A stretch of DNA of 64,000 bases, taken from Gigaspora margarita. Lineage: Eukaryota > Glomeromycota > Glomeromycetes > Diversisporales > Gigasporaceae. The stretch covers positions 76,180 to 140,179 of the forward strand of contig WTPW01000633.1 of assembly GCA_009809945.1 (NCBI GenBank), read 5' to 3'. The position numbers and the translations under genes were made by a program. Under the pieces are notes generated by a model. It was not told the DNA's origin. It was given only the letters and a program-made list of their open reading frames with translations, and made no database searches. Positions 22,824 through 36,214 of this stretch are shown here, one piece after another. How positions within the stretch are numbered: the stretch's first letter is position 1; each line of letters opens with the position of its first letter.

Positions 22824-25250
22824 GCACAACTACGTATTCTTACATGAAAAACTATGGCAATAGTTAAACACAAAGCAAGGCTAGCAAGAGAAGTACCAAA
22901 CTCCTTCATTTTCTGCCCAGAAACTTACTCACTTAATACCTTTCAACAAGCTCAACTATATACACTAACAACTATCCTACATAAGAACTTAAATGATATA
23001 AATTTCGATAGATCTTTTTTTAAAGTATGTCTTCAACAGCTACAAGATGCCGCCACAGATACTACCTTGATATTAGAAACTTCTTCAGTATACCCAACTA
23101 GCCAAGTACATACACATACTTGCCAATCTATACTAGCAAGTCACCAGCTGGGCATACAATTCTGTTGACTCCTCTTAGCCTGGCCCATTCCTACAAAGCT
23201 ACAAGGGACTTCTATCAACACAGCTATTGCCCAACACTACAACAATCCTTGGCTTAAACAGAAGTTAAATCAACATGCAATATACTGCACAGAACAATTC
23301 TTAAACTACAACAATACATCTTTAGTAATATGGACGCAAATCTACCACAATATAAAGAAAACTTCCACGGCTGACAACTGAAATAGTTCAAGAAGGTTAA
23401 AGATGCTATTACTATATATGAAAACCCTAATACATCATACATCTACTCTAACCTATTCATACTAGAAAAATGGACAGTTGGGAAAAAAGAATGGATAATA
23501 ACAAGAGACTTGAAAATAGGCAAAATTACAAGAATTTCTACTCAAGAAATCAAAGTAAAACACTACATTCTAGTGCAAGAACATATATTATCTCAACTTA
23601 TACCTTGTACTCAATACAATATTGACAATCCCTCACTATGAATACAACTATGTAACTTCAACATCACAAATAACACCATGTATAATATACAGGTTGACTG
23701 TAAATGTAGATTACACACTAACCTAGAAGAAATAAAGAATGCGATCAAACAAAAAATATATCAACACAGATTACATTTTGATCGAGCGTGCATGCACAAC
23801 CCTTAAACAACCACTTACTGCCTTCTATAACCCCTAATGGAACTCTGGGAAGCACTAACCTCTCATAATTTCTCGAAACGGGGCGTTACAATACATCTAA
23901 TATTGCAAAAGCAGAAACTGACAGATAACACAATGAAAATAGTTGCTATTTGCCTTTTTGGCACCCAAAATAACCTTTCACTTGCTATACTGAAAGCTAG
24001 CCAACACCCATATTTGCTCTCTTAACCCTATTAGCCTTCAACCTAACAACTCTTCGAAATAATGCAAAGGTGAAGATCTCACTAACAACAGAGAATTAAA
24101 ACAACTTCTAGGACAAATTACACAAATAGAACTTTATGAATCCTGCAAACTGGAAAAAGCCCCCTATTCTATAATACTAATAATTGTGAAGGCTCTACTT
24201 GGAGATAGAATACTTGACATAACAATAGACAACAAATTAAAAATCAACAATGTTACTAACATCTTTCCCCTAAGTATACACCTGACAAATTCTTATATAA
24301 TAGATACACACTAAAAATACTAAACATACCCTGCACACTACTACTTACTGCCACATCAAAAAACTACACTACATACGAGGTCTCATCAACTGCAAAAACC
24401 AACAAGCATTTCTACATAGTTAACATATCACATAAACTAGAATTGTACATTAAAATACTTTACGTATAATGATAGACCCAAAGCACTATATACGAGTATT
24501 AGAGCTTCAAATATTAAGAGCTTCAAGACCAAACTCTTTACAGAAGAACTCCATACTCACCTACTTCTACACATAAGAAATCCTACAAAGAATCCCAATC
24601 ACTTCTGTGCCCGCTGTCAGGTAGAACCAGAAGACATTGCACATCTCATAACATGTATAGTTAATCCTGCTAATCCCTGAACGAAAATAAAACAAATATT
24701 ACAAGACTTGGCACGGAAGGTTGAACTTCCCCTTAGAGAGCCAGAAGCATTCATATCTATCTTCCTTGATAACCACACTAGAAAGAAGATACCCTAGGTT
24801 TTATCACACGCAAACATTGGCCCCCTTTTTGACCTTAACTCATAAAACGAAATATGCGACACAGCTTCATCATAATATAATAGAATATATTTATGATGAA
24901 ATATAGCTACCCTCTTGACAAATACAACACATGGAGTTGCTACCTTTACCGTCACCTATACCAGCCCCAATTTTTACACAAACAATACCTTCTACATCAA
25001 CACAAGTCAATTTGACAATACAATGACTCATTAATACAAACTCCACTGAACCAAACCTTATACTCATAGACTAGAGGTCTACGACCAATCTAGCAAAGAT
25101 TAGGTTGAGAGTAAATGATAAATATCTAGCTCTTACCACTATTTCCCCCTAGCTTAGTACCTTCTATATATGTAAATTTATATATATATATACAACTTAC
25201 TAAATTTAATAAAGGATATAGAGGATAGACCTCTCTTTAAAAAAAAAAAA
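22824..25250 (+). mobile_element. 5'-truncated LINE (non-LTR retrotransposon)
   Basis: Ends in a run of A after ACCTCTCTTT and is flanked by an 18-bp target duplication AAAACAATCATGTTAACT (22806-22823 and ending 25266), the mark of target-primed insertion. The plus-strand translation gives the region after RT: KARLAREVPNSFIFCPETYS at about 22872-22931, and a Cys/His motif CARCQVEPEDIAHLITC at 24606-24656 as found near LINE ORF2 ends. RT and endonuclease are missing through 5' truncation. Many stops and frameshifts; an old, dead copy. Confidence 0.88.
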
Positions 25251-25266
25251 AACAATCATGTTAACT

Positions 25267-25729
25267 TGCAAGACTATTAACATTGATTTCTCTAAAACTC
25301 AGAACAGAAGGAAGAAAGAATGTCATGTTGACTTTTTTGGCTCTTGAAATAATAAACTTGGATCAGAAAGAAGAAGAACACCATGTTGATTTTTCTGGAT
25401 CTTGAAAAGAAAGCATTAGCCTATGTATTTTTGTAAGAACTCCACTAATTTTAGTTAAATTATTAGCATACTTCTAGTATTTAAATTTAAACAGAGTTAA
25501 CTATAACAATTCAATTTTAGAAGCATATTTGCTGTGTTATTCTGTTTGTTTTATGGATGATTCAAAGCATTTTTTTTATTATTTTTGTATTGAGATGGTA
25601 GTGATAGGATCTACAAGCCCAAGATATTATTAATATTTGTAATATTGCGAGAATGCACAAAGAATTATAATAAACAAAATCAAAATTTTTATTTGTTTGT
25701 ATTTATTTATATAGTTTTTGTTTTCGACA
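25267..25729. other. AT-rich DNA, no gene seen
   Basis: Contains a short direct repeat (CATGTTGA(C/T)TTTT near 25324 and 25382) but no coding frame that I can support. Confidence 0.4.
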
Positions 25730-26205
25730 AGAAACACAAAATAATTAGAAATAAATAAATGCTTTTATTTGAATAAAAATAGATTTTACCAAAGAATAAG
25801 ATTGAAATTTAGATTAATTTTTCAACCCGAATTTTTCATATTTGACAAAAAATGAAAATGAATAAATGCCTTCATTTAAATGAAAATGGATCTTACTAAA
25901 GAATAGGAATCAAAATAGATTAATTAATTAAAAACAAATTTTCATCAAAAAACAATTAGAACTGAATAAATGCCTTCATTTGAACAAAAATAGATTTTGT
26001 AAATAATAGGAATTGAAGTTTTTATACAATTTTTTAAAAACTAATTTTCACTGAAAAATAATTAGAAATGAATAAAGGCTTTATTTGAATGAATATGGAT
26101 CTTGACAAAGAATAAGAATTGAAACTTTACACAATTTTTTAAAAATGAATTTTTGTCGAAATACAATTAAGTCTTGTCAAAAAATAGGAATTGAAATTTA
26201 ATCAA
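25730..26205. repeat. Minisatellite, unit roughly 115 bp, about four copies
   Basis: The block AATTAGAAATGAATAAATGC, then TTTGAATGAAAATAGAT, AAAGAATAGGAATTGAA and AATTTTCATCGAAA-like text repeats from about 25735 to 26190. Copies are diverged and vary in length. Confidence 0.75.
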
Positions 26206-26460
26206 CTACATCTCCAAATTTTATATATAGATATTAATCGATATATATCACTTAATCGTTATATATCAATTATAAAATATCGTTATATATCGATTAATTG
26301 GATAAAAATCGATATATATCTATAATCGATATATATCATTTTTTATATTAAATCGTTATATATCTATAAATCGATTATAATCGGAATTATTTGAAATAAT
26401 ATATAACGATTAACAGATCTTTAACGATTATATAATGTTTTGACTGTCCCCGGGTAAAAA
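26206..26460. repeat. ATCGATATAT-rich tract
   Basis: At least nine close variants of AATCGATATATATC or AATCGTTATATATC on both strands, ending at a gap. Similar ATCGATTA text returns at 28090-28195 on the other side of the low-complexity block, perhaps as diverged ends of one repeat. Confidence 0.6.
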
Positions 26461-26593
26461 NNNNNNNNNNNNNNNNNNNNNNNNNNNNNNNNNNNNNNNN
26501 NNNNNNNNNNNNNNNNNNNNNNNNNNNNNNNNNNNNNNNNNNNNNNNNNNNNNNNNNNNNNNNNNNNNNNNNNNNNNNNNNNNNNNNNNNNNN
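26461..26593. other. Assembly gap (133 N)
   Basis: Run of N following a repeat-rich tract. Confidence 0.95.
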
Positions 26594-28200
26594 GAAATAT
26601 TTTAGGACTGAGCTGGATCTGTAGATCTGTATCCTAAATCATACCAAAGACGCGTTTAATTAATATTTTCAAAATGTTTCGATTTGTTTCGAAATGTTTC
26701 GATAATCATAGTACAAGATCAGATTAGATCTTTGTTTATTTTTTTGTTTATAATTTAGATCTTCTATTACTTTTACATTGTTTTTTCGTTTTCGCTTTGT
26801 TTTTTTTTGTTACGTTTCATTTTGTTTAGTATCATTTTTTTTCTTTTATTTATTATTATTTTTTAATTTTTTTTATTTTATTTCTACAAAAAAACACTTT
26901 TTGGCATGAAATATAGAGACTTTCCGACACTTTGCGCAAGGCAACGCATTGGTGTTGTCCTAGTTGGTATCATTGCTGGTGTTGTAGTTGATGTCATCAT
27001 TGGTATCGTTGTTGGAATTGTCGCTAGCTTGTGTCGTTGGTGTTCTTGTGGAATAGCTTTACGTGCCCTCTTGGTATTCTTGTAGATGGTATTGCATAGA
27101 TTTTTAGTGTTCTTGTAGGTGGTCCATTTGTTTTTTTCTCTTGCATTCATATGGGATGGTCTTGCTCGTTTCTCTTGCATTCATATAGGGTGGTCTTGCT
27201 CGTTCTCTTGCATTCGTACAGGGTCATATGGGTAATTTTTCTTGTTCCTCTTGTGTTTGTACAGGTGGTATAACACTAACACTTCCGAGAATAATTTTTT
27301 TATTTTTTTTACTTACTATTTTTTAGAAAGTAGCGAATATAAGCGAATAGAAGCGAATAGAAGCGAATATGAGCGAATAGAAGCAAATATAATAGAAATT
27401 TGGGGTTTTATTTTTATTTTTATTCAGTTTGCTTATATTCCGTTGTTTTCTTTTTACTTATTTCTTTAATTTTTATTTTTTTATTATTCTAGTACATTGC
27501 GAAAACCTTCAACAATTACTAAATTATAAGAAATGAACTTTTACTTTAGGAAAATAGAGATTTGGAGCTTTGTTTTTTTTTTATTTAGTTTGCTTAGGTT
27601 TTTGTTTTTGTTTGTTTTTATTTTTTTTTACTTATTTTTTTAATTTTATTTTATTTTTTCCTGACTTTTTTCGAAACTTTGCAAGAAAACGATCTGACTT
27701 TTCTGGTATTTGCAAGAACAACAACTCTAACTTCTCCGACACTTTGCAAGTAGTAGTGAATATAAGCGATGAAGTGTGAAAGTAGTTAGAAATTAACTAT
27801 TTTTTCAGTTTTGTTTTTTTTTGTTATTTTTTTTCGGGGGGTTTTTTTTTGGTTTTTTATTTTTTTTTATAATAATATATAATAAAAATATGTAATATAA
27901 TATAATATATAATAAAATATATTTAATTTAAAATATAATATATAATAATAATAATAAATAAAAAATATATAGAATTTTACATTAAAATGCGAAACCTTGT
28001 GAAAATATGCGAAAACCTGTAAAATGTTTAAAAATAAGTATAAAGTATAATAGTATTGATTAGAATTATTATTCGTGATTTTTAATCTGATTACTATCGA
28101 TTATTACCGATTATTATCGATTACTAACTTAATCGATAGTCCTCGTTATGGGGGATTTAAATCAATTACTAACCAATAACCGATAAACATCGATAGTAAT
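26594..28200. repeat. Low-complexity T-rich block with short repeats
   Basis: Poly-T and TTTATTTT runs dominate. Local repeats include GAATAGAAGC (five near-copies, about 27325-27378), GTTGGTATCATTG/GATGTCATCATTGG (about 26960-27040) and TCTTGCATTCATA (27137-27230). Frames here (for example 26884-27180 minus) are repeat products, not genes. Confidence 0.6.
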
Positions 28201-29267
28201 CCCCTTACAAATTTTGGTGATGTACTTGTCCCACAAGATCTGTTCCTAATCTCTTTACCCATTTAGTTTTAAATGAAGCAAACATACAAAGAAAGTTAGT
28301 GTTAGTTTAATAAAGAAACAATGAAAAACAAAAAAAAAAACAAAGAAAAAGCAATTTATCTTGCAAGTTCCCAGTTTGAATCACAACTCAGTTTTCCAAT
28401 GAAGTAAGCCTACAAAGAAAGCACTGCCTAAAGCAAAACGACAATGCAAAACAAATCAAAGCAGATCTAAATAAAAGAAAAAAAATATTATTGGCAAAGA
28501 TCACAATCTATATATTAAAAACAGTTTTTCTTAATTTTCAGTACAATGTTTCTAATGTAACAACTCTTCAAAGATGCATTTCACTAAAAGTTCTTACTCA
28601 TGCACATCTAACAAGTTATTTTTTATGTTAAGATCTTGAAAACCCCAAAAGAATCATGTAAAAGAAGGCAAAATAATTGCCCATCTTTAAAGGGATTGCA
28701 CATTACCAGGTGATGTTAGTTTTTTGTATACTTTATATTATTTGACTCATTGAAGCCCCAGCAGCTTATTTGTTTTAAAGAACATTATTTGTTATAACTA
28801 AGGCTTTGGGAGAAAATTTTAAAACTGTAATTTCATAGATTTGTATAATTTATAAAAATCATATAATAAAAAATCAAATATGATATCTCGATTGACTGTT
28901 AATTTTGTGTTCAAATAAGGTCCATTAATTTATGTATCATCATCCATCAAAAGGTTTGTTACTTTACGTGCAATTATCTGAGCCAAAATCTGTAAGTTTT
29001 GTTTTAGTAAAGTGCAGCAAAACCTGGCCAATTTATGGTTCAAAATGTCTAGGTAAACAGTCCAATTTGGACCAATTCAATGTGCTAACACAGATTACAA
29101 ACATCTGGCCATTCCAAAATTGACCATGTCTTTCTGCAGAAACCTATGCCTACATGAACCACTTTTTTCATACCATATGGGCTAAAATTTCTAATTTTAG
29201 TGATTATTTAATATGAGTGATAAGGTTAAATAAAATTTGAGCCAATCATTTATGTGATTTTGGATGA
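28201..29267. other. AT-rich DNA, no gene seen
   Basis: A short frame at 28932-29123 (63 codons) has no recognisable domain and no neighbouring exon. I do not call it. Confidence 0.4.
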
Positions 29268-29742
29268 TAAATATGACTATTTGATCAGAAATTATAAGCC
29301 AGATGATAAATTTCTTATGAGTCGTTTATGAATTTTTGTATGTATATACTCTTGTTACTTATAAATTTTTATATGCTTATATGATTGGATTGCTTTGTTA
29401 CCATTATAATTTTTAAATATATATTTAGGTAAAAATATTTTAAAAACAAATTGAAAAATTAAGGCAAATCTGAATTGTTAAAATTAATAACTATAAGATT
29501 CAAATGTTTTAAAAGTAAGCAAAATTTATATAAGCATTTTTACTTGTAATAAATGCAGAAAGAGATTTATAAGAAATGATTGTTATTAATAAAAAATTAC
29601 ATTCCTAGTGATAATTTATATATATATTTTATTAATTAATCATGAAAATTCAGAAATACTACTTGATCCTGCAAACCCTGCGTGGGATCCTACACCACAT
29701 GCAGGATTTTAAAAAAGTTGGAATTTGCCTATCACTTTGTTT
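29268..29742. mobile_element. Fragment of a TAGTGATAG-ended hAT-like MITE
   Basis: In reverse it aligns with the first part of the nested element at 43802-44518: GTGATAG end, AAAATCC(T/C)GCATG, GGATCCCACGC, the ATATATATAAAT(T/C)ATCACTAGGAATG stretch and on to GACTCATAAG. The other end is missing, so the copy is truncated near 29268. Confidence 0.7.
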
Positions 29743-30779
29743 ATAAAACCTGAGTTGTGCAATAGTGAAATCTGCTATGATCATTGCTAGGGTTAATCTG
29801 CTTTTATTATAATTAAAAACATAAAATGCAGATTTCATTCCTGTTCACTAAATTTTCAAATCAGATCCCAAAATTCACTAATAATCAATGTTTCTGGCAA
29901 CAAAAAACTGTTCAATACGAAAGTATTGAGGCAGTTTTTGTCGTAAATCAATTCGGATCAAGTATGTGACATGCTAATCCAGTTATATTATTGGATCATT
30001 TTGATAAAATTGAGATAGCATAAGTATATAGTAATATTGTAAGTAATGAAATAAGGGAAGTTAGAGTATAGTTAGGTAAATATAAGGTAATTTAAGCATA
30101 GTATATAGTAATGATGACAAGGCATGTAGAAAGAATATCCTTGTTTTTTCTGCGAATCTGAATTTCATTCTGGTTATATCAACTGCTCTACTGCCCCTAA
30201 TTATATTTGAGTTTTTCTATAACCTGTTTGGCAATAGTCATGCAGGAGTGGGCCAAGGCAAGAGTTTATGGCTGTTGAAACAACAGCTATTACAGATGAT
30301 ATAGTCTGCTTTGCATGATCTGTAGAGACGACAGTTAAGTAAAGAAAATGTAAAAAAGTATAAAGTATAAAAGACTGCGTGATACTAGCAAACTGCACAA
30401 GCTGCTCGAAAAGCAGAAGAAAGACCCATATGTATTTTTATCATGAATTATACCAGATATGAGAGACAAATACTGCTATTCTATCCAGACCAGACTTTTT
30501 AGAAACAAGTTTATAACAAGACCAAAAACCTGTCCTATATCCTATAATCTCAAGATCCTCTAATTGGCTAATTTTTGTTAATCTAAATATAATTATAATA
30601 CTCGTTCACTATTGTTCTATATATATTTTTAATAGGAAGAACTAGTTTCTTAACTAGTTTGGACCTGGACTTTTTAGGGACCTACACCAGATGTACTACT
30701 TAACATCCCTAAGTATGATGACATATAATATAGTTCATAACAAATTTAGTTAGTGCAATCCCAAAAGACAATAGATTTT
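29743..30779. other. AT-rich DNA, no gene seen
   Basis: No domain recognised. A frame at 30201-30398 (minus, 65 codons) has no support. Confidence 0.4.
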
Positions 30780-32551
30780 TTATAGTGATCGTTATGCACA
30801 AAACCTGTTAAAGCCTTGTTTGGTTAAACAATTCTTTTACAATAGATAAATATAAGACTATTCCGGTAATACTTTTATTATGATTACTGTATGTGGTTAA
30901 TTTGGTACAAATTGCTAGAATTTGAATTGTAATAACATTCTTGATTATAACTTGCTTTTCAATATTTTAATCTTAACATTTTTGGTCACGAATTGTATAT
31001 CCAATCAAAAGCATTAAAGCATATCATATTGCTACATTAGTTTTAGCACACTGATCAAAAATCGCAAGAAAATTACTAATTATCAAATAATCTGGATGGC
31101 AAAAATTCTGACCAAAATTTATAAAAAATGGAAAAAATCTAAAATCAATAATCTAAATCTTTAGTTGAATGTAATTTTTTCTTAGTACAGTTATCTCTCT
31201 CTATAATCACCAAGTTTGTCGCACTCTATTTTGGTGATTGTATAGAGGTGTGACTATAAATAAAATACCTCATTATGGTCATGTAATCAAAGGCCAATAA
31301 ATAATATATTTGCGCATATTTGAAATACTATTAAAAAATTTAATCTAGTGCCCAAATTTGGATAAAACAAATAACAAGGGTTTAACTCAACGAGATGATT
31401 CTAAAGAGTCCAAAATCATCCAAATTTAATTACAAATGCTAAGTTATTAAGGATTTTTACTCAGATGTTTAAATTTATTCAATTCTTAAACATGTAAAGT
31501 GATACAAATCCTTAATGATCTCAGGAGTGTGTAATTCAATTTTAACGATTTTGGGCTCATTAAATCGTCTCATTGAGATAAACATTTTGGCAGCTGTTTT
31601 ATCCAAATCAGATCATTGGATCAAAAGTTATTTGCTATCAAACCTTAAGAAGCTTTAATAAATAATTTTAAATATACGTGTATATGAATATTGGCCAATC
31701 AGAGTTTATAATCTGTATTTAGTTAAAAATTGGTGACTATAATGAGGTTTTTTGTTAATAAAATTGTTAAAAAATCAAAATTTTATGGTGATACTGATTA
31801 TAAGCGATTAGTAACTATAATGAGGTTTTTTACTAAGTTTTAATTCCATTACACAAAATTGGGTGCTTAAATAGAGGTGTGACTATATGGGGTGTGACTA
31901 TAGGGAGGTCTAACTTTATTTGCTAATATATTTACTGTTTTTAATTAATATCATAAATTTTTTTTTATCAATTGTGAAGTTATTGTTCTTGTTCTTGCAC
32001 TTGTTCTTGAATTTAAAACCATTATACAAAATGCTTTCAAATTCATTAGCATATATTAGGTAATCAAATTCATTAGCATATATTAGGTAATCAAACAACA
32101 AAAGTAAATTTGGAAAACTTACGTTCATGATTTTAAGAGTTGCATTAATAATTATTAAATGCTTTTGTTCTCATTTTTGATAATCAGAAATTATTATTTA
32201 ATCAACCAATAAAAAATTCTACAAAAAAAAAAATGAAAAATGCCCAATATTTGCATCTAAAAAGCACATTTTTAATATTGGTTGTTATAGCATTTGTAAT
32301 TTTATTCTATGAATAATCACATTTTTTTTTAATAGTCAAATGCCTTATTATATCATAGTACTAGTCACATTAACATATTACAGTATTATCTTTCAGCAAC
32401 ATACTAAGTGATACTTGATACGTGAAAAATAATCAGCATATGATAGTTAGAGTCACGAGGACCAATAAGATCCAATATTTTGCAGACAAATACTATTTCA
32501 ATCGCTATATAACTATCTACTACATGAAATATATCACTCCATTCCTGGTAT
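30780..32551. repeat. Dispersed repeat, second copy
   Basis: 30780-30860 matches the inverse of 1330-1440, 30990-32150 matches 3380-3840 (interrupted by P1), and 32440-32551 matches the inverse of 1172-1290 with the TCACTCCATTCCTGGTAT edge. This is the same mosaic as inside the first P1, in another arrangement. 32060-32100 holds a 29-bp direct duplication (AAATTCATTAGCATATATTA...). Confidence 0.5.
31188..31916. mobile_element. P1 MITE, uninterrupted copy (729 bp)
   Basis: Left CAGTTATCTCTCTCTATAATC after TA, right TAGGGAGGTCTAACTT before TA. Subterminal copies of TAGAGGTGTGACTATA and ATAATGAGGTTTTTT recur. It interrupts a repeat whose uninterrupted form lies near 3570-3590 (TTCGCTAATATATTC), which confirms the TA target site. 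Confidence 0.85.
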
Positions 32552-32599
32552 ATATTATTGATGATCATTTAAGCCAGCATTATGCAAGCTAACCAAAAT

Positions 32600-34085
32600 T
32601 ATAACAGCTGGCCCAAATTATAAAAATTACAGGATAAGGTAGTGTTACTCCAAAGTTTGTTATAACTTGGATAAAATGATTAGTGAAAGGATCAGTAAGA
32701 ATTGAATAAACTGAGATGGTATTTGGATTCTTTAGAGTGCTTTAATAAAAAGGTCTAGGTTTACAGAATTATAAGGTTTGCTCTTATCCTGTGATAGGAT
32801 CCATATTTCCATTTGTTGCATATAGCAATAGCATCTTTAATAAAGTTATTAAGTATATAAATAGGAATATTAGTACTATTGCTAGTTAAAGCAATATAAT
32901 TATAAAGATTTAAAATTTTGTATTTTATAAATATGCTATTGAGGTGATTGGTAAGAACTTTAGTATAAACTTTTTAATGTGTTCAATAAGGCTAATAGGT
33001 TCTTCTAATGTTATCGAATCAAGTGCAGTAAAATACCATTGAGGGTTTACAGACTGTAGTAGTAAGTGGTTATTATGCTATTGCCGATTGAAGATTTCTT
33101 GATTATAAGATCAGTATGAAGTCTATTGTTAAAAATGTTATTGTATATAGCTCTTAGTGAGTATAGGATCTGTAATTAGATCATTGTTTGTTTTGATATT
33201 ATAAAATAAACAGGATTTGTATAGCAATCAAAAAATACTATTAATTATTTTGTAGAGTTGGTAAGTAGTCTATCACATTTATTAGAAATAGTAGTATTGA
33301 TATATGCTTTTGGAATTTTGCATTTTCAAGATTGTGGGTATTATATATGGTCTTCCAGATCTATTTTGTATCTAAGATCCATTGTGCTAAATGTTGTTTG
33401 TTAGAGAATAGAAGATTAATTTGAAAATTATGTTTTTGGTTAAGATATTAAATTTTGTTATTAGGATAGGCAGATTATTATATATAAAGTTTTTAATTTG
33501 ATGCATAATACTACCAATTGTTTTAAAATCATTACCATATTGTCGCAAAATAACGCGCAGGGGTGAAATTACAAATTTTGGCCTAAATTAAGCTTAATTC
33601 AGGCCAAACCTCTAAATAAACCCATGCTCATTATTTTACGACAATACGGTATGCAACTCTGTCACTTTGGGTGTAAATATATAGTAAAAGTTACGGAGTG
33701 AATTTTTTGTTAGGAATAATTTGAACTACTGACTAAATAATACTAGTTTGAATTTAATGCTATAATTTTTCTAAAGAGCTATTGATAAAGGAAGTATATT
33801 ATAGGTACTAAGGTTGTAATTGATTTGATTTGAAAATTCTGTTCAAGTTTTCTTAGTTATTGATTTGTAGTTAAAAACTTTGTATTTGCTTCTAGTTTTT
33901 TTGTGTTGAAGTTTGTTAGATAGAGCAAAAAGAAAAGTCCATTGAGAAAACAAGATTAAATGATTACTATTAGTAGATGTAATTGAACTATAGGTTGAAA
34001 ACTTTGTTAGGAAAGGAATTATAGAATTATAAGCCCAAATATAGTCAATTCTACTAGAGTATCAGCTACTTGTCCAAGTGTGTTC
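32600..34085 (-). mobile_element. LINE fragment (endonuclease end to RT start)
   Basis: The minus-strand translation shows RIDYIWAYNS near 34035-34065, the end of an APE-type endonuclease, then text leading to RT including DKSKPYNSVNLDLFIKAL near 32720-32780, equivalent to the DMSKAYD block of related LINEs. The fragment lacks both ORF1 and most of RT, holds stops and frameshifts, and is interrupted by a 119-bp MITE (33533-33651). Related to the long LINE at 40-55.5 kb. Confidence 0.75.
33533..33651. mobile_element. Tiny TIR MITE (119 bp), TACC(A/G)TATTGTCG ends
   Basis: Arms TACCATATTGTCGCAAAATA and the inverse of TTATTTTACGACAATACGG bound by TA. Centre palindrome around GGCCTAAATTAAGC. It lies inside LINE coding text. 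Confidence 0.8.
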
Positions 34086-34286
34086 CAAGTTTTTTTTTTA
34101 TTTTTTTATTTTTTTTTTTTTATTTTATTTTTTTTTTTTTAAAGTGAGGCCTTGCTTTTATCTTTATTGAATAATTTATATAAGCAATTGTATAACAGTC
34201 ATAGGTAAAATATGGTGCCATAAATAGCTAATTATGACAATTATATTTACAGCATATATTTTTACACTGACTTTTAAGGAGGAATC
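34086..34286 (-). mobile_element. 3' end of a retroposed sequence with poly(A)
   Basis: About 55 bases of mostly T (34086-34141) are followed on the minus strand by AAAGTGAGGCC in reverse. Read 5'-3' on the minus strand this is AATAAAGATAAAAGCAAGGC, CTCACTTT, then poly(A), close to the 3' end of the LINE at 22824-25250. A short, 5'-truncated LINE copy is likely. Its other end is unclear. Confidence 0.5.
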
Positions 34287-34494
34287 TACTTGTCGCCCCC
34301 ATGACATGCTTATTTGTTACTGCTTTATTTATAACTCAAAATCTTACTAAGATAATGCCTATTGCACTTCTAACAAAAAATGATCCTCTCGCAATTCTGT
34401 ATTAATTTTGACTCTAATTTTAACCTAATTCTACTTTAACATTAATGTGGCCTTATTGGCAGTGACAAATAAATGTGTCACAGGGGTAACAAGA
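34287..34494. mobile_element. M-family MITE, 208 bp
   Basis: Inverted ends of about 37 bp: TACTTGTCGCCCCCATGACA and the inverse of TGTGTCACAGGGGTAACAAG. Size, CTTGTCGC/GTGACA ends and interior resemble the element at 58564-58878. The right TA is eroded. Confidence 0.65.
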
Positions 34495-34512
34495 ACATTT
34501 ATCTGACTTTTA

Positions 34513-34678
34513 AACCTTAATTGTAGTAATTATTACTACATGCCATAATTATTATGACATGTTGCAATAATTATGACATGCCATAATTATTACGATGTGT
34601 TGTAATTATTATGACATATTGTAATTATTATGACATATTGTAATTATTATGACAAATTACTATATGTAGTAATAATTA
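34513..34678. repeat. Array of TAATTATTATGACAT units, left
   Basis: About eight units near 20 bp, each holding the palindrome ATAATTATTAT with TGACATG(T) or TGTAGTAA. A matching array of the opposite sense lies at 35669-35870. Confidence 0.8.
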
Positions 34679-34833
34679 GGCCAATGTAGTATCATAAATT
34701 TAATTTATTGATCTTAGAAAAAAATTATTAGAATTTGTAAGGTTGAAGCTACTTTAATTTCCAGTGTTGTAGTGATAGACAAATACAGTATTTTAACTAA
34801 CCTGGCTTAGAGCATTAAAACTGCTTACTAATA

Positions 34834-35004
34834 AGGCCAGACCAAGTTGATTCTATGTTTTACATTGCCTCCCCTCTTCCTTCCAGAAAGGGGGTGGCTC
34901 ATACAATAAAAAAATTTTCTGTGACTTATATATTTATCTAAATTTTTTTTTGCTATGAGGGAGGGGATGCTTGGGGGGTAATAAGAATCTACTTGGTCTG
35001 GCCT
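34834..35004. mobile_element. MITE, 171 bp, AGGCCAGACCAAGT ends
   Basis: AGGCCAGACCAAGTTGATTC and inverse, with GC-rich inner arms (CCTCCCCTC / GGGAGGGG). Surrounding DNA 34679-34833 and 35005-35668 shows no gene. Confidence 0.75.
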
Positions 35005-35668
35005 AATATTGATCATTAAAGTATGATGGCATAATTAGCTATTATACAATAATTTTTACATGAATTTTTTCATCCTTAGCCTAATATCGAAGTTAACTTT
35101 TTTAATCGAAAAATACAATGACGCATTGCAATTTTTTTTTGGCCAATAGAATTTTAGCACATATTATCATATGTCTGCAGAATTTTATGCAGTTCCTATG
35201 TATGATCCAATAGGGTAAGTATTGCAAATCAATAGATCTAATCGACCTATACAGCATCTAAATCTATAGTGGACTAATAAATTTTCTTGAGACTTGGGGT
35301 ATCATACAGACTATCATTACAAAATCAAAACAATTTGCTCAAATGTGAAAATATAATATCAATGTAAACAATTTCAAAGTAGTTGCTTGACGGATATAGC
35401 AATCAAGACAGTTATATATTTACTCTTTTTTATCCTTGAAGTGTATATAGTATATGATCTTTGGCGAAGGCAAAAAGTAAAAAACTTGAAAAATACAAAA
35501 AATGGTCTAAATATATCTTGATGGATTAATTAAAAATGTCGAACAGGCAATTTGCTTATATATAACTATCTAAAGCCTATCTAAATTTAATCCATAATGA
35601 TCTAACCCTAAAGTTAATTCATCCAAATATATATTAGAAAAAAATCTCTCCGCTTTAGACGTCCTCTA

Positions 35669-35870
35669 CAAATAGTAATAATTACAATGTGTTATAATAA
35701 TTACAATGTGTCATAATAATTATGACATATTGTAATAATTACGACATGTCATAATAATTACGACATGTAGTAATTATTATGATATGTAGTAATAATTATT
35801 GCATGGTCATAATTATTATTACAATTACGACTTTTGTAATAAATATTATTGCATTATGACAAATTGCATT
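35669..35870. repeat. Array of ATAATTATGACAT units, right
   Basis: About nine units alternating TACAATGTG, TACGACATG and TATGACAT around ATAATTAT. Roughly the inverse of the array at 34513-34678, so the two could pair and fold the 1 kb between them. Confidence 0.75.
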
Positions 35871-36214
35871 TTGAATTACAGCACCGATCATTAGTCATAG
35901 GACATGTCCTCTAGAAATAAGTTTATAATAAAAATTATAAAAAAAACATATGAATTTACTATAAACTTTGCTAAAGATCCTTCTCAGCTTAACCAATTAA
36001 CTTAAAATTAAATTTTGCGGGTATATAGAACAAGAAAAGAAAAAAATTTTGAGTTTAAAAACTGCATTAAAATTTTGCCAATTTTGCACCTTTTCAAAAT
36101 GTAACTCTGTCAAAAACAAATATTTACAAATTTTATATTAGCAGTTATGTGTAAAATTATGCCCTGAACAACTTTACTTAGGCGACAGAAGTAGGTTACC
36201 TTGTAAGAAACATG

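Noticed and set aside
27242-27779. Membrane-protein-like frames rich in Phe and Leu
   Set aside because: Products of poly-T low-complexity DNA.
28932-29123. Possible small gene of 63 codons
   Set aside because: No domain, no splice context and no neighbour supports it.
34828-35016. 62-codon minus-strand frame
   Set aside because: It exactly covers the 171-bp MITE at 34834-35004.
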